Below, piece by piece: positions 43,237-56,079 of a stretch of DNA of 64,000 bases. The notes beneath the pieces are model-generated. The model did no database searches and was not told the DNA's origin. It saw only the letters and a program-made list of their open reading frames with translations. The translations under genes were made by a program, and so were the position numbers. Positions within the stretch are counted from its first letter, which is position 1, and each line of letters opens with the position of its first letter. This DNA comes from Cephalopachus bancanus (taxonomy: Eukaryota; Chordata; Mammalia; Primates; Tarsiidae), in contig JAPVLO010000054.1 of NCBI GenBank assembly GCA_027257055.1, positions 496,001 to 560,000 of the forward strand, in the 5' to 3' direction.

Positions 43237-44444
43237 ACAGGGACAAGGATTACAAAATTACATATTTGAATAAAACTAGTCATCAAAACTACGCAGTTTT
43301 CTCCTGAAATCTTCATAGGACAGGAGAGAAGAATCAAAGAAAAGGGGAACAAAATGTATTCAGAGCTGTGACTCGAAAGGAAAAATGTAGAATGACAATA
43401 ACTTGAGATAATTGGATGCTGAGTGATTAGTAAAAATATGAAAATCCTGAGGAACTGGACTTGAGAACCAGTTCAAATGGAAAATTAATTTTTAAAAAAG
43501 TAAACAGCTAAGGAGTTGTAGTACTGATTTTTTTAATTGAAAAAAAAAGCACTCCCACTACAAGGATATCCTTCCTAGGGCTTGTAAGAAAAAACTTTAT
43601 CTCTATCTTACCTTTTTACAAACTTTGACATCTAGGAAGCTAAAGAAGGGTCCTAAAATCTAGGTCTTTATTTCACTGTCTCCTCCTTACAATAGGATTT
43701 ATGTAAAATTATTAATATTCACTCATATGAACAGCCTACATACCATGTATTGCTCCCATAAACATAAAATAAAAAATTTTCAACATGAAGTTAGTGATAA
43801 ATAGCATTCCATGTTGTAGCTAAAACTCCATGTTCGTAAATGACCTCCTAAGGTCCTTAACACAAGATGTAGGGAAGATGTGGATGATGTATTGCTAAGG
43901 GCTAAAAATGTCATGGTATATGACTCACTGAGAGTAACATTACCTCACCACCTGACAATTCATAAGGATCCTTATGACCTTGGCAGGATGACAGTCTTAT
44001 GCAATGACTTATTACAGAATCAGAAAATAACAGCCTAGAACTTTTCTTAGAGATGCATAGATTGTTTTCCTCAAAGGAATCATATACAAAACATAAGAAG
44101 ACAAGATAAGATAATTAGAATAAAATAAAATCCATTGGAAAGGGACTAATATTAAGCCTAAACAATGATGTAATTGGCTGCTGTCAAGTTAATCTTACCT
44201 AGCCTTTTTCCTCAAACATAGACTGACATTTATTTAGCTAAAAGAATTTGACTTTTATAAGCTATTCAATATTACCCCAGATTCCATTCTTGGGATCTCC
44301 CAGCCTCTATGCTACTTCTTAAGATAAGTAAGAGGTATCCCGAATTCCTAATGAGCTAAAAGAAGACTTTGTTTATATAACCCTTATAGTTCAACACACT
44401 TTTTTACTTCTAAAGAAAAATTCTGCAGTAATCTTTTAATTAAT
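43237..44444. other. Unassigned
   Basis: Nothing recognised. Confidence 0.5.
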
Positions 44445-44457
44445 GTGTTTGATTTTT

Positions 44458-44756
44458 TGTTTTGTTTTGTTTTGTTTTTGAGTTGGAGTCTCACTCTGCC
44501 ACCCAGACTTGAGTGCAGTGGCCGCTCCGGCCACCGCAGGCTCGACCTGCTGGGCTCCAGCGATCTTCCGCCTCAACCTTCCAAGTAACTGGAACTACAG
44601 GCCTGCGCTACCACGCCCGGCTGATTTTTTGATTTATTGTAGAGATGAGGTCTCGCCAAGTTGCCCAGGTGGGTCTCGAACCCGCAGGCTCAGGCAATCC
44701 ACTCACCTTAGCTTCCCAAAGTGCTGGGATTACAGGCTGAGCCACCGAGCCCGGCT
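44458..44756 (-). mobile_element. Alu with exact 13-bp target duplication
   Basis: A TTTTG-repeat tail, then AGTTGGAGTCTCACTCTGCC to ACAGGCTGAGCCACCGAGCC. GTGTTTGATTTTT is exact at 44445-44457 and 44757-44769. The plus-strand open frame at 44509-44853 reads antisense Alu and is not a gene. Confidence 0.97.
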
Positions 44757-44769
44757 GTGTTTGATTTTT

Positions 44770-47262
44770 AAATACAAATTCCAAACTTATTCTTGTACCT
44801 TATCCCTTATAACTAGGATCAAAACCACTAATTGCACGAGCAAAACATTATAAAAGAATAAAAAATTACACAAATAACTTTATAAATTTGGGACAATATT
44901 GAATTATTTGAGCCTTAGTCTTGGAAAATGTTACTGACTATAGGAAGCTGAAAATGTTTCACAGTTTGGTAAAATAGCAAAAATTATGAAGAAAAGTCAG
45001 AAAACATAAAGGACAGTGATGCTGATATGATAATTACAGTATTTAATTTTCCTAGCAATGTGAAGCAAAGTGATGATAGTAAAAGATAAAAGAGATTATG
45101 GTATGGTAGAAGGATAGTTCCCCAGCACTGGCACTATACTATCCTGATGGGTCACACTTAGACTAAAGTATTTTGCTCTGTCCTGAACATGTCTAGCAAC
45201 ACAGTGAGAGTCTATGAATAAGATATCAGTCATAAAATTGTATAGGCATAAACTTAATTATCACATCTTAGGAATGTTGTGGAGGAATTCAAGCATCAAA
45301 TGAAAACTGTATTTGAGCAAGTGACTGGTGGTTCTTGGGTTGAACTCAGCACCATAATCTGTTTGTTTGATTGTAAAATATTATTAAAAACAATTCAGAA
45401 TGTTTCACATAAATATCTTAATTTCCAAAATCTCTTGGAATATCTTCTGATTTAAGCATCAGAAATGTAGCAAAATTACACTATTTTTTTGTGACAATAA
45501 TGAATAGGCGGTAATGAGTTGTTGTCCTCTACAGGCATTTTTTATTTTCTCTCATTAGTCATAAAAACATACTCTCCTACATTCACAATACTGACTGTTA
45601 ATTCCCATTTATCATCTTGCTTCAGCTACTGTTGTTACACTTTCTTAATTTTTATTACCTGTATAAGTTTTATAGGCATTCCAGACTTTTATCTTTGGAC
45701 TAGATGACATAAAATCATTCTGATCTGAATTTTTCAAATTATTTATTCTAACTTGATACTAGAACCTGCCAGTCCCCATAAATTCATTCTAAACTACTGC
45801 ACGTCTAGTACAATGATTCTATGTTATAGATAATTAATTGAGTAAATATTTCACCCAATATGATCAACTACTTACTGACAGGTCTAAAATCCTTGACTCT
45901 TAACTACGGGTATATTAGGAAATATAAGCTGTTAATCTGATTCATTTATTTTAACAATCATAGTAAACAGTAAAAAGCAAAACAAAACAAAAACAAACAA
46001 AAAAAACCTGAAAAAACCAAGATAGACTTCGATGAATCAAAATTTTCTGCAAATTCAAGGTTTATCTTTCTATTAAATCAAATAGCCTGCTATTGTGTAC
46101 ATAAGGCCATTGAAACATATGACTATCTAAACCAGAGATTTCTAATGCCATCTGTAATTGTGCCATTCCAATGAGTTATGAATAAAAATGTATTAAAGAC
46201 TAAAATAAACCAAAACCATATTAGAACATATATTATTTAACAATAATATTTGAAAGGGGAATATATAAAGCCATGTGCAATATATACTGAATTCTTACCT
46301 CTTACATGACACTGTACAAAAGACTAAATAGAATTATTATTGATTTTAGTTATCACAGAAATGCTATTAATTAGATACTATTATTGTCTTTGTTTCACAA
46401 AGTAAAAAAAAAATCAAGATCTAGAAAACTTAGGTTCGTAAGCTAGTAAGAGACAGATAAGCTAATTTCAAAGACTTTGAGCTAACCTCTCTGTAGTATC
46501 CCTAGACAACTATTCTTCCCTCTCACTTGTTTTTAATACAGTCTATTGAGTGGAAATGATATTAGGCCCATAGGATCATGACTGTGCACATCCTGCTTAT
46601 GCTCTGTACGTGTTGGGTGGGGTGAGGGGAATGGTAGGTAGGTGGATTCAGAGCATATAAATTGTTAATACCCATGATTAAATCTGGTTTGTTTGAAATA
46701 GGTTAGGACTTGGTTATACAAGAACCTTATCTTCTGGTAGTATTTTCAGTATATTTAGATACTACATGATTATGTGATATTTACCTAAGTAAGTAAGTAC
46801 GAATTTACCTAGTGTGTAACTTAAAACTTGCAAAAATATGTCAGAAGTGTTTTTTTCCATGGCCAAGTGTATTCATATGTTCAGAAAGAATCTGGAATGA
46901 ACTTTTGCTTCCGGCCATAATGGAGTATGAAGCGAAACATAGTCTCTAGAAGATTATAGGTTAATGAGAAAAATTCATCCTACAAGTATAAAAAAAAAGA
47001 AATAAAACAGCCAGTGCAAATTTAGGATAAGAAAAATATTTATAGTAATACAAGCCACCTACTTCTGGACCTAATTGTCTAATTTATTTTCATGCATTGA
47101 GAGTTATGGATGGATACACTAAAGCAATAAGAAAGAAAACTAATTACAGAAAAAGACACTAACCATAACAAGTGTCTTTAAAAGCCATTAACTTCAACAC
47201 ATATTAAAGTTATGAATAAGTTCATATAAAAAACAACAACAAAAGGATTGAACAAGAAAAAT
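44770..47262. other. Unassigned AT-rich DNA
   Basis: An (AAAAC)n-type A-rich patch lies at 45978-46008. 46360-46470 may be a MIR or L2 trace. I see no gene. Confidence 0.5.
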
Positions 47263-47310
47263 TGTGTGTGTGTGTGTGTGTATGTGTGTGTGTGTGCGTA
47301 TGTGTGTGTG
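47263..47310. repeat. (TG)n microsatellite
   Basis: TG units interrupted by TATG and CGTA variants, 48 bp. Confidence 0.97.
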
Positions 47311-47479
47311 GCAAGTAAGGAATGTTAAAAAGTTAAATATAAAATGAGAGAAAAGATAACTCTAGATTTGCATGCCTATTTTCACAAAGTTTTGCTAGCA
47401 TGAAATTTCCTGAAGTCAATGAAAAATCCAAAATGAACTTTATGTACTGAGATTTACAGCTGTATGAAAGTCTTTTTGG

Positions 47480-47640
47480 CACAGAATAATGTTTAACCTC
47501 TGGGGCCACAGATGAATCATGGTTCTGCCACTTATTGAGCTTCTGGATTCTTTGCCTTTTAATATTGTAGTTCCCTTATCTAATTATGGGAAATAATAAG
47601 ATACCTCCCTTTGTTATGAGTTAATGTACATACAGATCTT
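47480..47640 (+). mobile_element. MIR
   Basis: CTCTGGGGCCACAGATGAAT, GGTTCTGCCACTTATTGAGC, CTTATCTAATTATGGGAAAT with ATAAGATACCTCCC follow the MIR consensus order. Confidence 0.75.
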
Positions 47641-49018
47641 ATCCAATAAGACTAAAAATATATGATATATTAAACACAATTCAGCCATATTTCTGAATGT
47701 TGGAAAGGAGGCTAGATAGCAGGTGATGCACATGCCCTTTTGATTTTCTGCCAGACACTTCTGATCAGATCAGCAGTAGTCCAAATGCCAGTCTGCTTAC
47801 TGTCTCTTTATGTAGGGGTACTACCTTGAACAATGACACACAGATTATGGAAGAAGACACTTCCACATACATCTGTTCTCCTGTTTCCCAAACATCAGAA
47901 TGAGCAACATGCTTGATAGCATACATGAATAATCTGAGTTTGGGATGAGCCCCGACTGCTCATGTTTTTCAATTATACACACTTGCTTGTCAGATCTACA
48001 CTGGTGGTTTAATTTACATTTTCCAGGGATAAAACACATCAAGTTAAAACATCATTCCTTTATACACATGTCTCAAAAACATATCCTTATTTTTTAAAGC
48101 AATGTGATATCTTTAAACACTTTTCAATGCATATTTTGCTATTTTCTTTCTTAGTTGTGTAAAAGAAAAAGAAAATTTTCCAGTGCCTTTTAGCCAATGA
48201 GTAATTTAGTCATTTCGACATTGTAACTTTTATTTCCTAAAGACATAGATGATTCTTTCTATTACAGATGTCATGAAACAAGTTTGAGTTATAAAATTTC
48301 ACCTTTCAGTTTTTTTATAAATTGGTTCCCTTGTAAAATGGAGGATATCACCTCTGTTCAATATTAACTTTCATTCATTTTCCAGATTTGATTTTTGAAG
48401 AGACAGACTTTAACAAGTCAAACCCTATGATGATTTTGTTGCATTTGTCTAAGCCTGGTTGACTAAATGAAGTAATGCATGAGTTTACTCATTAAGAAGC
48501 ATGCATTCCAGAGAATACTATTTTAATGGTGACAAAATACTTTGCCTTACTAAAATTTGATCTGAGGCCCTTTTGTACTGGATAAAAAAGGATTATGACT
48601 ATGTTTCAAAGACTACAGCTCTTTGCCTCATTGGCTCCCCATGGCACTACCTTCAGTCTTAAGCATAAAACATGCAGTATAAAGCTTTTCTTACTATTCT
48701 GTGGGTGGCAGTGGGAGGCAGTCATGAGCTACTAATGAACATGTGTCTGTAAATGTTTCCTGTCTTTATCAGTGAGATTATATCTGCCCTGTTAATTTTA
48801 AACAACTTTTTTCACCGTGTTACCTAAAACTTGAATCCGTTAACATTTGTTGATTGTTTGTTAAGTGTATATTTATCAGAATTGGGAGGGAAGAGTAAGT
48901 GTTCATTCATTCTTTAACAAATAATTACAGAACTGGTACCAGATATTAAAATTGAAATCAAAGATACAGTTTGGTCTTCAGGGTACTAAGCATATAGTAA
49001 AAAACACAGACAGGGAAA
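47641..49018. other. Mostly unassigned
   Basis: 48900-49010 (TTCATTCATTCTTTAACAAA ... GGTACTAAGCATATAGT) may be an L2 end in minus orientation. Nothing else is recognised. Confidence 0.4.
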
Positions 49019-49020
49019 TA

Positions 49021-49278
49021 CAGTTGACTCGTTCCATCCACAGATTCTCCATCAGCAGATTCTACCAACTGTGGATAAAAAATATGGTAAGGAAAAAGTA
49101 CAATTAAAAAACAATACCGTGTAACAATCATTTATATAATACTTACATTGTATTAGGTATTATAAGTAATCTGAAAATTGTTTAAAGTATATTGGAGAAT
49201 ATGAATAGATTATAGGCGAATACTAGTCATTTTATATAGGAAAACTTAATATCCACCTGAATCCATTGGTGATGACTG
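49021..49278 (+). mobile_element. Tigger-type mariner element, non-autonomous
   Basis: 258 bp, CAGTTGACTCGTTCCATCCA to GATGACTG, flanked by TA on both sides (49019-49020 and 49279-49280) as expected for Tc1/mariner. Internal phrases ACATTGTATTAGGTATTATA and AGTAATCTGAAAATTG with TTTAAAGTATATTGGAG match the Tigger-derived short elements I know. No transposase. Confidence 0.85.
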
Positions 49279-49280
49279 TA

Positions 49281-50362
49281 GGAAATTATAATCCAGTGCT
49301 GTATGTCCAGCCATAAGTTTAAGTACCATCTGTACACAACGGAGTCACAGCAGTCAGACTTACTCAATTCAGGAGGGTCACTACTATAACTTGAAAAAGA
49401 ACAATAAGTGCATATTGAGTTGAAAGAGATATGTTCTTATCTACCACTTTTGCAATGTAGGTATTTGATTCCTATAGTACTTATCACTTGTCCAAGATTA
49501 GAAAACTATGTACCAACAAAGTGGAGAATAAATCTAGGACTTCTAAGCTGCCTTTATAAATGTCAAATTTTGAACTAGTGAAAATTAATGGAAGTAGAAA
49601 AATTTAAGATTACTTTTTCTCATTTTCTCTCATTTTCATATGTATCGTCTGTGTATATGTGTATAATTTTCTAAAAACTTCTATAGAAACTAGACAATAA
49701 ATATTTAAAATTACACATGGGAAACATTAATCAAATAAATGACTTGGAATAAAGAATATTTCTTATGAGTTGTTAAAAATATAGTGATTCTGGAATTTAT
49801 ACTGTTTTAATAGATGTTCTTGTGGAATTTTTGTTGGTAAATCATTTTATCTCTGAAAATAGTTGGGAGAAATGTAATTCCATAGCTGACCAGAAACTAT
49901 GTTTCTTTTGGTGTTAAAAGATGTATTGTAACCTGAAATAATATATTACGTATGCTTTAAAAAATTGTTTCCCTAAAGAGTTAGTGGAAAAACACTTTCC
50001 CCCAATCTGCGCTACTCTAAGAAAGTGACTCATTGTTGTGACAAGTAGATCTATCAATGTTACCTGCAGGCACAAGCTGCCCAGATTACTAATGACTGAG
50101 GAAATAAATTGGACTTTCCAAAACTCTCTACTCATCTGGAAGAGAGGTAGTGACATCACAGGCTCACTCTAGACTCTAATTGACACTCAAAGTGATAGGC
50201 TTGGATCCCAAAGGCTTATTGACCCATACTGGCATTATGTACTTATTTCCCAAACTGAATATATAGATAAATTATAAGTCCAGCTTAGTGTATCTAAAAA
50301 TACCAGCTCAATGTCCTTTATTATAGAGGAAGAATGAATTTAAGCAGAATGTATGATTACAA
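49281..50362. other. Unassigned
   Basis: Nothing recognised. The minus-strand open frame at 49914-50159 has no signature. Confidence 0.5.
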
Positions 50363-50745
50363 TGATTAGAAATTGGACTCTGAGGTCACAGACCTGTGTC
50401 TGAACCAATACTGTCATTCATTATATTTATCACTTTCAGAATTTTCTGTAATGTTCTGAATTCTGATTTTCTTAGCCCCCCAAATGAAGTTACATTAACA
50501 TATCTCATAGAGTAGTAGTGAGGTTTTATTTATTCATTCATTGAACCACTGTTTATTAATAGCTAACCTGTGTCATACATGCTTGTAGGCAATGTATCTT
50601 CTCTTTTGTAGCTTGCACTTTAGTTTATAGTGATAGCTAATAAATAAATTAATAATATGAATCTAGATTGTGATATATACTATATGCACTATTATTTGTC
50701 AGATGGCTAACGAAGGACATCATTTTGGATGGGATTATCACGGAA
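50363..50745. repeat. Local segmental repeat, copy 1
   Basis: About 380 bp matching 52940-53312 in the same orientation. It includes 150 bp of unique-looking DNA (CTGAACCAATACTGTCATTC) and the 3' end of an L2 (TTCATTCATTGAACCACTGT, CATACATGCTTGTAGGCAAT). Shared non-L2 flank shows that this is a duplication, not two L2 insertions. Confidence 0.9.
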
Positions 50746-51300
50746 GACCTTCTGAGAGGTGACATTTGAGTAAACAAAAAAATGTACTTTATATGGCAAG
50801 TTTGGGGGAGAAGTGCTTCATATCCATGAAGCGTATAAAAAGTTCCTATGCTGATAAAAATCTTGGCATATTCAAGAAACTGAAAGACGAATGTTAAGGA
50901 TAGTAGAAATGAACAAAGGCAGAGTTATGAGAAATAGGATTGAAGAGCTAGGGGTTTTAGTAAAGACTGTTGGGCTCAATTTAAGATAAATAGGATGACA
51001 TTCCAGCAATAAATAATATAATAGATCTTTCAGAAGATCACTTTCACTACCTTGAAATGAAGGAGCTAAGATTAGATGCAAAGAAACAGATAATGATGAA
51101 AAGTATTAGATAAGGCAAGAGATAACGGGATACAGATGGAAGTGGTGTTAATAAAGGTGGAGAGAAGTGCTTGAATTTAAGATATGTTTTGGAGACTTGA
51201 CAGGACTAAACAATGAATTGAATGCAAGAGACAGGGGAATGGACACATTTAAATGTAACCACTAGAATATAGACCTGTGCAATCAGACAAGTATTGACAT
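50520..51300 (-). mobile_element. L2
   Basis: Reverse complement of the L2 3' region: TTCATTCATTGAACCACTGT at the terminus, ACCTTCTGAGAGGTGACATT at 50746, CAGAAGATCACTTTCACTAC at 51031, and GGTGGAGAGAAGTGCTTGAA with AAGATATGTTTTGGAG at 51157-51193. Confidence 0.75.
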
Positions 51301-51799
51301 GTGATTCTGGGATACAGGAAAGTAAAGAAACAAACAGACTGAAGAAGAGGGAAATCTCTCATATTGTATATAAGTGGCTACTGAGCATCTAAGTGTTATT
51401 GTCAAATGGCAACTAAATGTATACATCTGGAGTTTAGAGAGTGTTAGGGCTAAATGACATAGCTCAATGCATAGCTGAGTGCTTGGTGTACACTTTGGAC
51501 ACAATAAGTGTAAGCTCTTATAAAATGTGAAATGTTTTAAAGTGGAATATATAAATACATTTATACTTGAGAATTTTCTGAAATTTGCCTTATGATAATG
51601 AACTGTATGCAGAGAATGTCACTTCTGCCTCAAATAAATCTCATTTAATATCTGTAAGTAAAATTGGGAGAGTGATATTTAAGTTATTCTAACTCAACAT
51701 TGTGATGTCATAGTTTTGCTTAGAAAAAAAAAGTTAAGTTCAACATCATTATCAAATGATGAGGGTTTATGACTAATATGTATAGAGTCAAAGAACAAT
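51301..51799. other. Unassigned
   Basis: Nothing recognised. Confidence 0.5.
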
Positions 51800-51990
51800 C
51801 CTTTTGTCAGTTTGAAATTTCAATTCTGCTACCTTTTAACTATGGATTATGAAGTAACCACTGAACCTCTCTGAGCTTCAGTTTTCACTCCTGAAAAATG
51901 CAGATAAGGATAGCAGCTATATAAGGGGTTTTAAGATGATTAATTAAATAATGCAGTTAAAGTAGGTTGCACATGAATTCTAATAAATGT
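51800..51990 (+). mobile_element. MIR
   Basis: AATTCTGCTACCTTTTAACT, GAACCTCTCTGAGCTTCAGT, GATAAGGATAGCAGCTATAT follow MIR order. Confidence 0.8.
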
Positions 51991-52159
51991 TCACAAACAT
52001 AAAAAGTAAGACAAGTAATCGCACTTGTGATATGCTATTATGATAAACTGTCCAGAAAAATTATAAAATTAATAGAAGAATATTTTACTTATTTTAAATG
52101 CTTGAAAATAAAGCACTTTTGATATTACAACACATACCTTGGCCTTCAAAAGGGACACA

Positions 52160-52618
52160 CATTGTATTCTTGATTTACATTTTACTGATAATTACCAATC
52201 TTGAGCATCTTTTCATATGCCTATTGACTGTGTGTGTTCTTTGAAGAAGCATCTGTTCAAATGTCTGTTCATTTTAAAACCAGGCTATATGTCTTTTTGC
52301 TATTGAGTCGTAGTATTTTCTTATATATTTTATAAATTAACTCTTCACAAAATATATGGTTTACAAATATTATCTCATTACATAGACTGCGTTTCATTTT
52401 GTTGACTGTTTCTTTTGCTGTTCAGAATACGTTTAGTTTGATGTAGTCTCACTAGTCTGCTTTGCTTTTGTTGCCTTTACTTTTTGGTGTCATATCCAAT
52501 AAATAATTGCAAAGACCAATGCCAAGATGCTTTCCTCCTATGTTTTGTTCTAGTAGGATTACAGTTTTAGGTCTTATGTTTAAGTCTTCAATTCATTTTG
52601 AGTTGATTCAAGTGCTGA
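52160..52618 (-). mobile_element. Old L1 ORF2 3' fragment
   Basis: Antisense old L1: TTGAGCATCTTTTCATATGC, TTTTGCTATTGAGTCGTAGT, CATTTTGTTGACTGTTTCTT, GGTGTCATATCCAATAAATA, CATTTTGAGTTGATTCAAGT. Confidence 0.85.
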
Positions 52619-52935
52619 AAACGAATCCCCAATGTGATGGTGTTAAGAAGTAGGGCCTTTAAAAGATAATTAGATCATGAGGATCTGACCACATAATGGT
52701 ATTAGTGTTCTTATAAAAAAGGCTTGAGAGAGTTCTTTGGCCTTTCTGTCATGTAAGGGCACAGCAAAAAGTGCCATAGTTGAAGCAGAGAACAGGCCTT
52801 CACCAGGCACTGAATTTGCTATAGCTTCATCTTGGACTTCCCAGACCCAAGAACTGTGATCAATAGATTTCTGTAGTTTATAAATGTACTCAGTCTAATG
52901 AATGTTGTTATAGCAATCAAAATTAACTAAAACTA
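52619..52935 (+). mobile_element. MaLR LTR, partial
   Basis: CCCCAATGTGATGGTGTTAA, GGGCCTTTAAAAGATAATTA, CTGTCATGTAAGGGCACAGC, CTTGGACTTCCCAGACC, GAACTGTGATCAATAGATTT: a MaLR-type LTR (MST/MLT1 group) missing its first part. Confidence 0.8.
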
Positions 52936-52939
52936 TATC

Positions 52940-53312
52940 CTGTATAACCTGAAGTCAGATAAACCTGTATCTGAACCAACACTGTAATTCACTATATTAA
53001 TGACTTTTAAATATTCTCTAATGTTCTGAGCTCTGATTTTCTTGGCCCCCCGAATGAAGCTACATTAACGTATGTCATAGAGTAGTTATGAGGTTTTACT
53101 TATTCATTCATTGAACCACTGTTTATTAATAGCCAACCTAAGTCATACATGCTTGTAGGCAATGTACCCTCTCTTTTGTAGCTTGTATTTTAGTTTATGG
53201 TGATAGCTAATAAACAAATTAATAAACAATATGAATCTAGATTGTGATATGTACTATATGTACTATGAGTTGTCAGACGGCCAATGAAAGAGATCATTTT
53301 AGATAGGATATT
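52940..53312. repeat. Local segmental repeat, copy 2
   Basis: Direct partner of 50363-50745, about 2.57 kb downstream: CTGAACCAACACTGTAATTC, CATTCATTGAACCACTGTTT, GTCATACATGCTTGTAGGCA, GATGGTTTAG-like order kept. It ends inside the L2 at about 53312 and is followed directly by an unrelated plus-strand L1. Confidence 0.9.
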
Positions 53313-53334
53313 TCTGTCTTTCTGGAGAACACTG

Positions 53335-54049
53335 ACAAATATACATCTGTTACAATGATCTTTATTCACATATTAAAAGATAACAAGTTTTGGCAAGGAT
53401 ATGAAAAAAATGGAACCCTTGTACACTTATGCTAAGGAATGTAAAATTGTGCAGCAGCTATGGAAAACTGTATGAATGGCGATTTCTCAAAAAATTAAAA
53501 TAAAACTAACATATTATCCAGGAATCCCATGTCTGGGCATTAATACAAAAGAATTGATAGCAAAATCTCATAGAGATATTTGCACTCCCATATTCGCCAA
53601 TAGTTAAGATATGGAAACAATCAAAATGTCAATTGACTGATAAATAAAGAAAATCTGGCATATACATATAATGAAATATTATTCAGTCTTTACAAAAAAA
53701 AACCCATGTAATCCTGCAATTTGCAACAACATAAACGAGCCTTGAGAGCATCAAACCCGTCACAGAAAGGCAAATACTACATGGTTTTACTTAAAATGAG
53801 AAATCTATAGTAGTCAAACTCATAGAAGTAGAGAATACAATAGTGGCTGCCAGGAGTTGGGAGGTGGGGTAGATGGGCAGTAGTTCAATGAATGCAAAGT
53901 TTCAGTTCTGCTAGATGAAAAGTTCTAGAGATCTGCTGAACATCCTAGTGCCTGTAGTTTATAACACAGTATTTTACACTTCAAACTTTATTAAGAGAGT
54001 GGGTCTTATGTTGAGTTCTTCACACACGTGCACTCGCACGTGTGCGCGT

Positions 54050-54098
<49 letters not shown>

Positions 54099-54275
54099 GA
54101 CTACAAGGAAACTTTGAAAGGTGTTGGATATGTCTATTACTTCAATTGTGATGACAGAATCAGAGGTGTTTGCATATTTCCAAACTCATCAAATTGTACA
54201 TATCAAGTATCTGCATTTCTTTATATATCAGTTATTCCTCCAAAAAGATGTTTAGAATAAATTGCCAACCTAATG
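53335..54275 (+). mobile_element. Old L1 3' end
   Basis: Plus-strand L1 ORF2 end and 3' UTR: ATTATCCAGGAATCCCATGT, ATTTGCACTCCCATATTCGC, ATGAAATATTATTCAGTC, AGTGGCTGCCAGGAGTTGG, AAACTCATCAAATTGTACAT, AGTTATTCCTCCAAAAAGAT. The CA tract at 54021-54097 lies within its 3' UTR. Confidence 0.88.
54021..54097. repeat. CA microsatellite with CG/TG head
   Basis: A 30-bp head of mixed CA, CG and TG steps (CACACACGTGCACTCGCACG then TGTGCGCGTG), followed by about 23 CA units. Confidence 0.97.
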
Positions 54276-54516
54276 TCTTTTTATTACTATATTAGTTTGA
54301 GGAATGCCCAGAAGTATCTGGCAGTTAGGTTTTGATGTAGCAGTCTTTCTTTTGGGATTAATAACTTCTAACTTAAATTTTGGCTCTTTGAGCTAATCTA
54401 AATATAGATGTAATCTAATTTATGTAAGCTTAGTTAACAGACTTAAATGTTGAATTAACTAAATGGTAAAATACCTTTAAAAGGGAGGGACAAACATTTT
54501 ATTAAAAAGCAAAATT
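54276..54516. other. Unassigned
   Basis: Nothing recognised. Confidence 0.5.
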
Positions 54517-54814
54517 AGCCGGTCTCGGTGGCTCAGCCTGTAATCCCAGAGTTTTGGAAGGCTGAGGTGAGTGGATTGCCTGAGCCCGCGGATTCGAGAC
54601 TCGCCTGGGCAACTTGGTGAGACCTCATCTCTACAATAAATCAAAAATTAGCGGGGTGTGGTAGCGCGCGCCTGTAGTTCCAGCTACTCGGAATGCTGAG
54701 GCAGAAGGATCGCCGGAGCCCAGCAGGTCGAGGCTGCAGTGGCTGGAAGCGGCCACTGTACTCCAGTCTGAGTGACAGAGTGAGATTCCAACTCAAAAAA
54801 AAAAAAGAATAAAA
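54517..54814 (+). mobile_element. Alu
   Basis: AGCCGGTCTCGGTGGCTCAG to an A-rich tail with GAATA interruption. Target duplication approximately AAAGCAAAATTA before and AAACAAAATTA after. Carries AACTTGGTGAGACCTCATCT, an 8-base longer version of the middle of the left arm than the 10892 and 24431 copies (GGCAGCAAGACC), so at least two subtypes are present. Confidence 0.95.
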
Positions 54815-55126
54815 AAACAAAATTACAAGGTCAGATAGAAACTTCTTTGCAATATGTAATTGCCAAAAAAAGCAGCAGATTCACTGTGGTGTTACTCACC
54901 ATAATGGGAAGAACATTTGAGCTTATGAATTATTCATATTTTTAAAATCTAAACTAAACATGAGAAGGGATGAAAGAGAGAAACTTGTAATAGGTTTTCA
55001 GAGCCGAATACAGGTCTGTGTTGAATTCACACACTGCTGTCATGAGAGTTCATGGAAGCATTACAATTATGTCCATTTCTCTTGGTGAAAAGATAACAGA
55101 TTTTCCTACTTTTAAGACTTATGTTC

Positions 55127-55429
55127 AGCCGGGCTCGGTGGCTCAGCCTGTAATCCCGCGCCTTTGGGAGGCTGAGGTGAGTGGATTGCCTGAGCCCTCG
55201 GGTTCAAGACTCGTCTGGGCAACTTGGCGAGACCAACAATATTAAGAATAATAAATCAAAAAATCAGCCCAGCGTGGTAGCGCACGCCTGTAGTTCCAGC
55301 CACTTGGAAGGCTGAGGCGGAAGGATCACCGGAGCCCAGCAGGTCGTAGCTACGGTGGCCGGAAGGGGCCACTGCACTCCAGTCTGGGCGACCGAGTGAG
55401 ACTCCAACTTGGGAAAAAAAAAAAAAAAA
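55127..55429 (+). mobile_element. Alu
   Basis: AGCCGGGCTCGGTGGCTCAG to an 18-base A tail. Target duplication AAGACTTATGTT (55114-55125) and AAGACTTGTTTT (55430-55441). Shares AACTTGGCGAGACC with the 54517 copy and differs in the A-rich region between arms, which has AACAATATTAAGAATAATAA before ATCAAAAAAT. Same orientation as its neighbour 300 bp upstream. Confidence 0.95.
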
Positions 55430-55441
55430 AAAGACTTGTTT

Positions 55442-56079
55442 TCGTACTGCTTTAATTATTTTCCTTTGGGGAAAAAAGTCATAAAATTCATTCAAATGGT
55501 CTCAACAACTTTTCTTTCTTTATCAACTTAATTTACATAAATTTACATGAGCTACTATTGTGTTTTCTGTGCCTGGGTTCAATTTATAAAAAGCACTTAA
55601 ATTCATTAGGTGATTTTCTCACTCCCCATGAGGTTTTTGTATCTAAAGATTTTTGTTGCTTATGCCACTCACTTGAGTTTCAATAGGACTGAAAATAGTA
55701 ACTTATCCATTCAATGTTTCATGTTTCTGCTCAGAGGTTGTTTACAGGCTCTGTTGCCCTTGGTAGCTGAGCCCGGTCACCCCAAGAGCTTTGCCTGACT
55801 TGGTCTTTTTCTGTAATGTCCATGTCATATTTCTTCTTGAGGAGCTTCTCTCACAAACGAATTCTCTTTTCCAGGATTTTAAACTAGGTAGGTTTAAATT
55901 TCCCGTGATATTTCCTATACCTGAAATAACTATTCATTCAGCAAATATGTACTATATCCTTATTATATGTCCAATACTGATTAAATAGAAGCATTGGAAC
56001 CACTTCTACTGAAAAGAAAAAGCAAAATTTCAGTCTAGAAAGAAAAGAAGCTACAATATGTATTTGTCTTTTGTTTTGT
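55442..56079. other. Unassigned
   Basis: Nothing recognised; the overlapping short plus-strand open frames have no signature. Confidence 0.5.
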
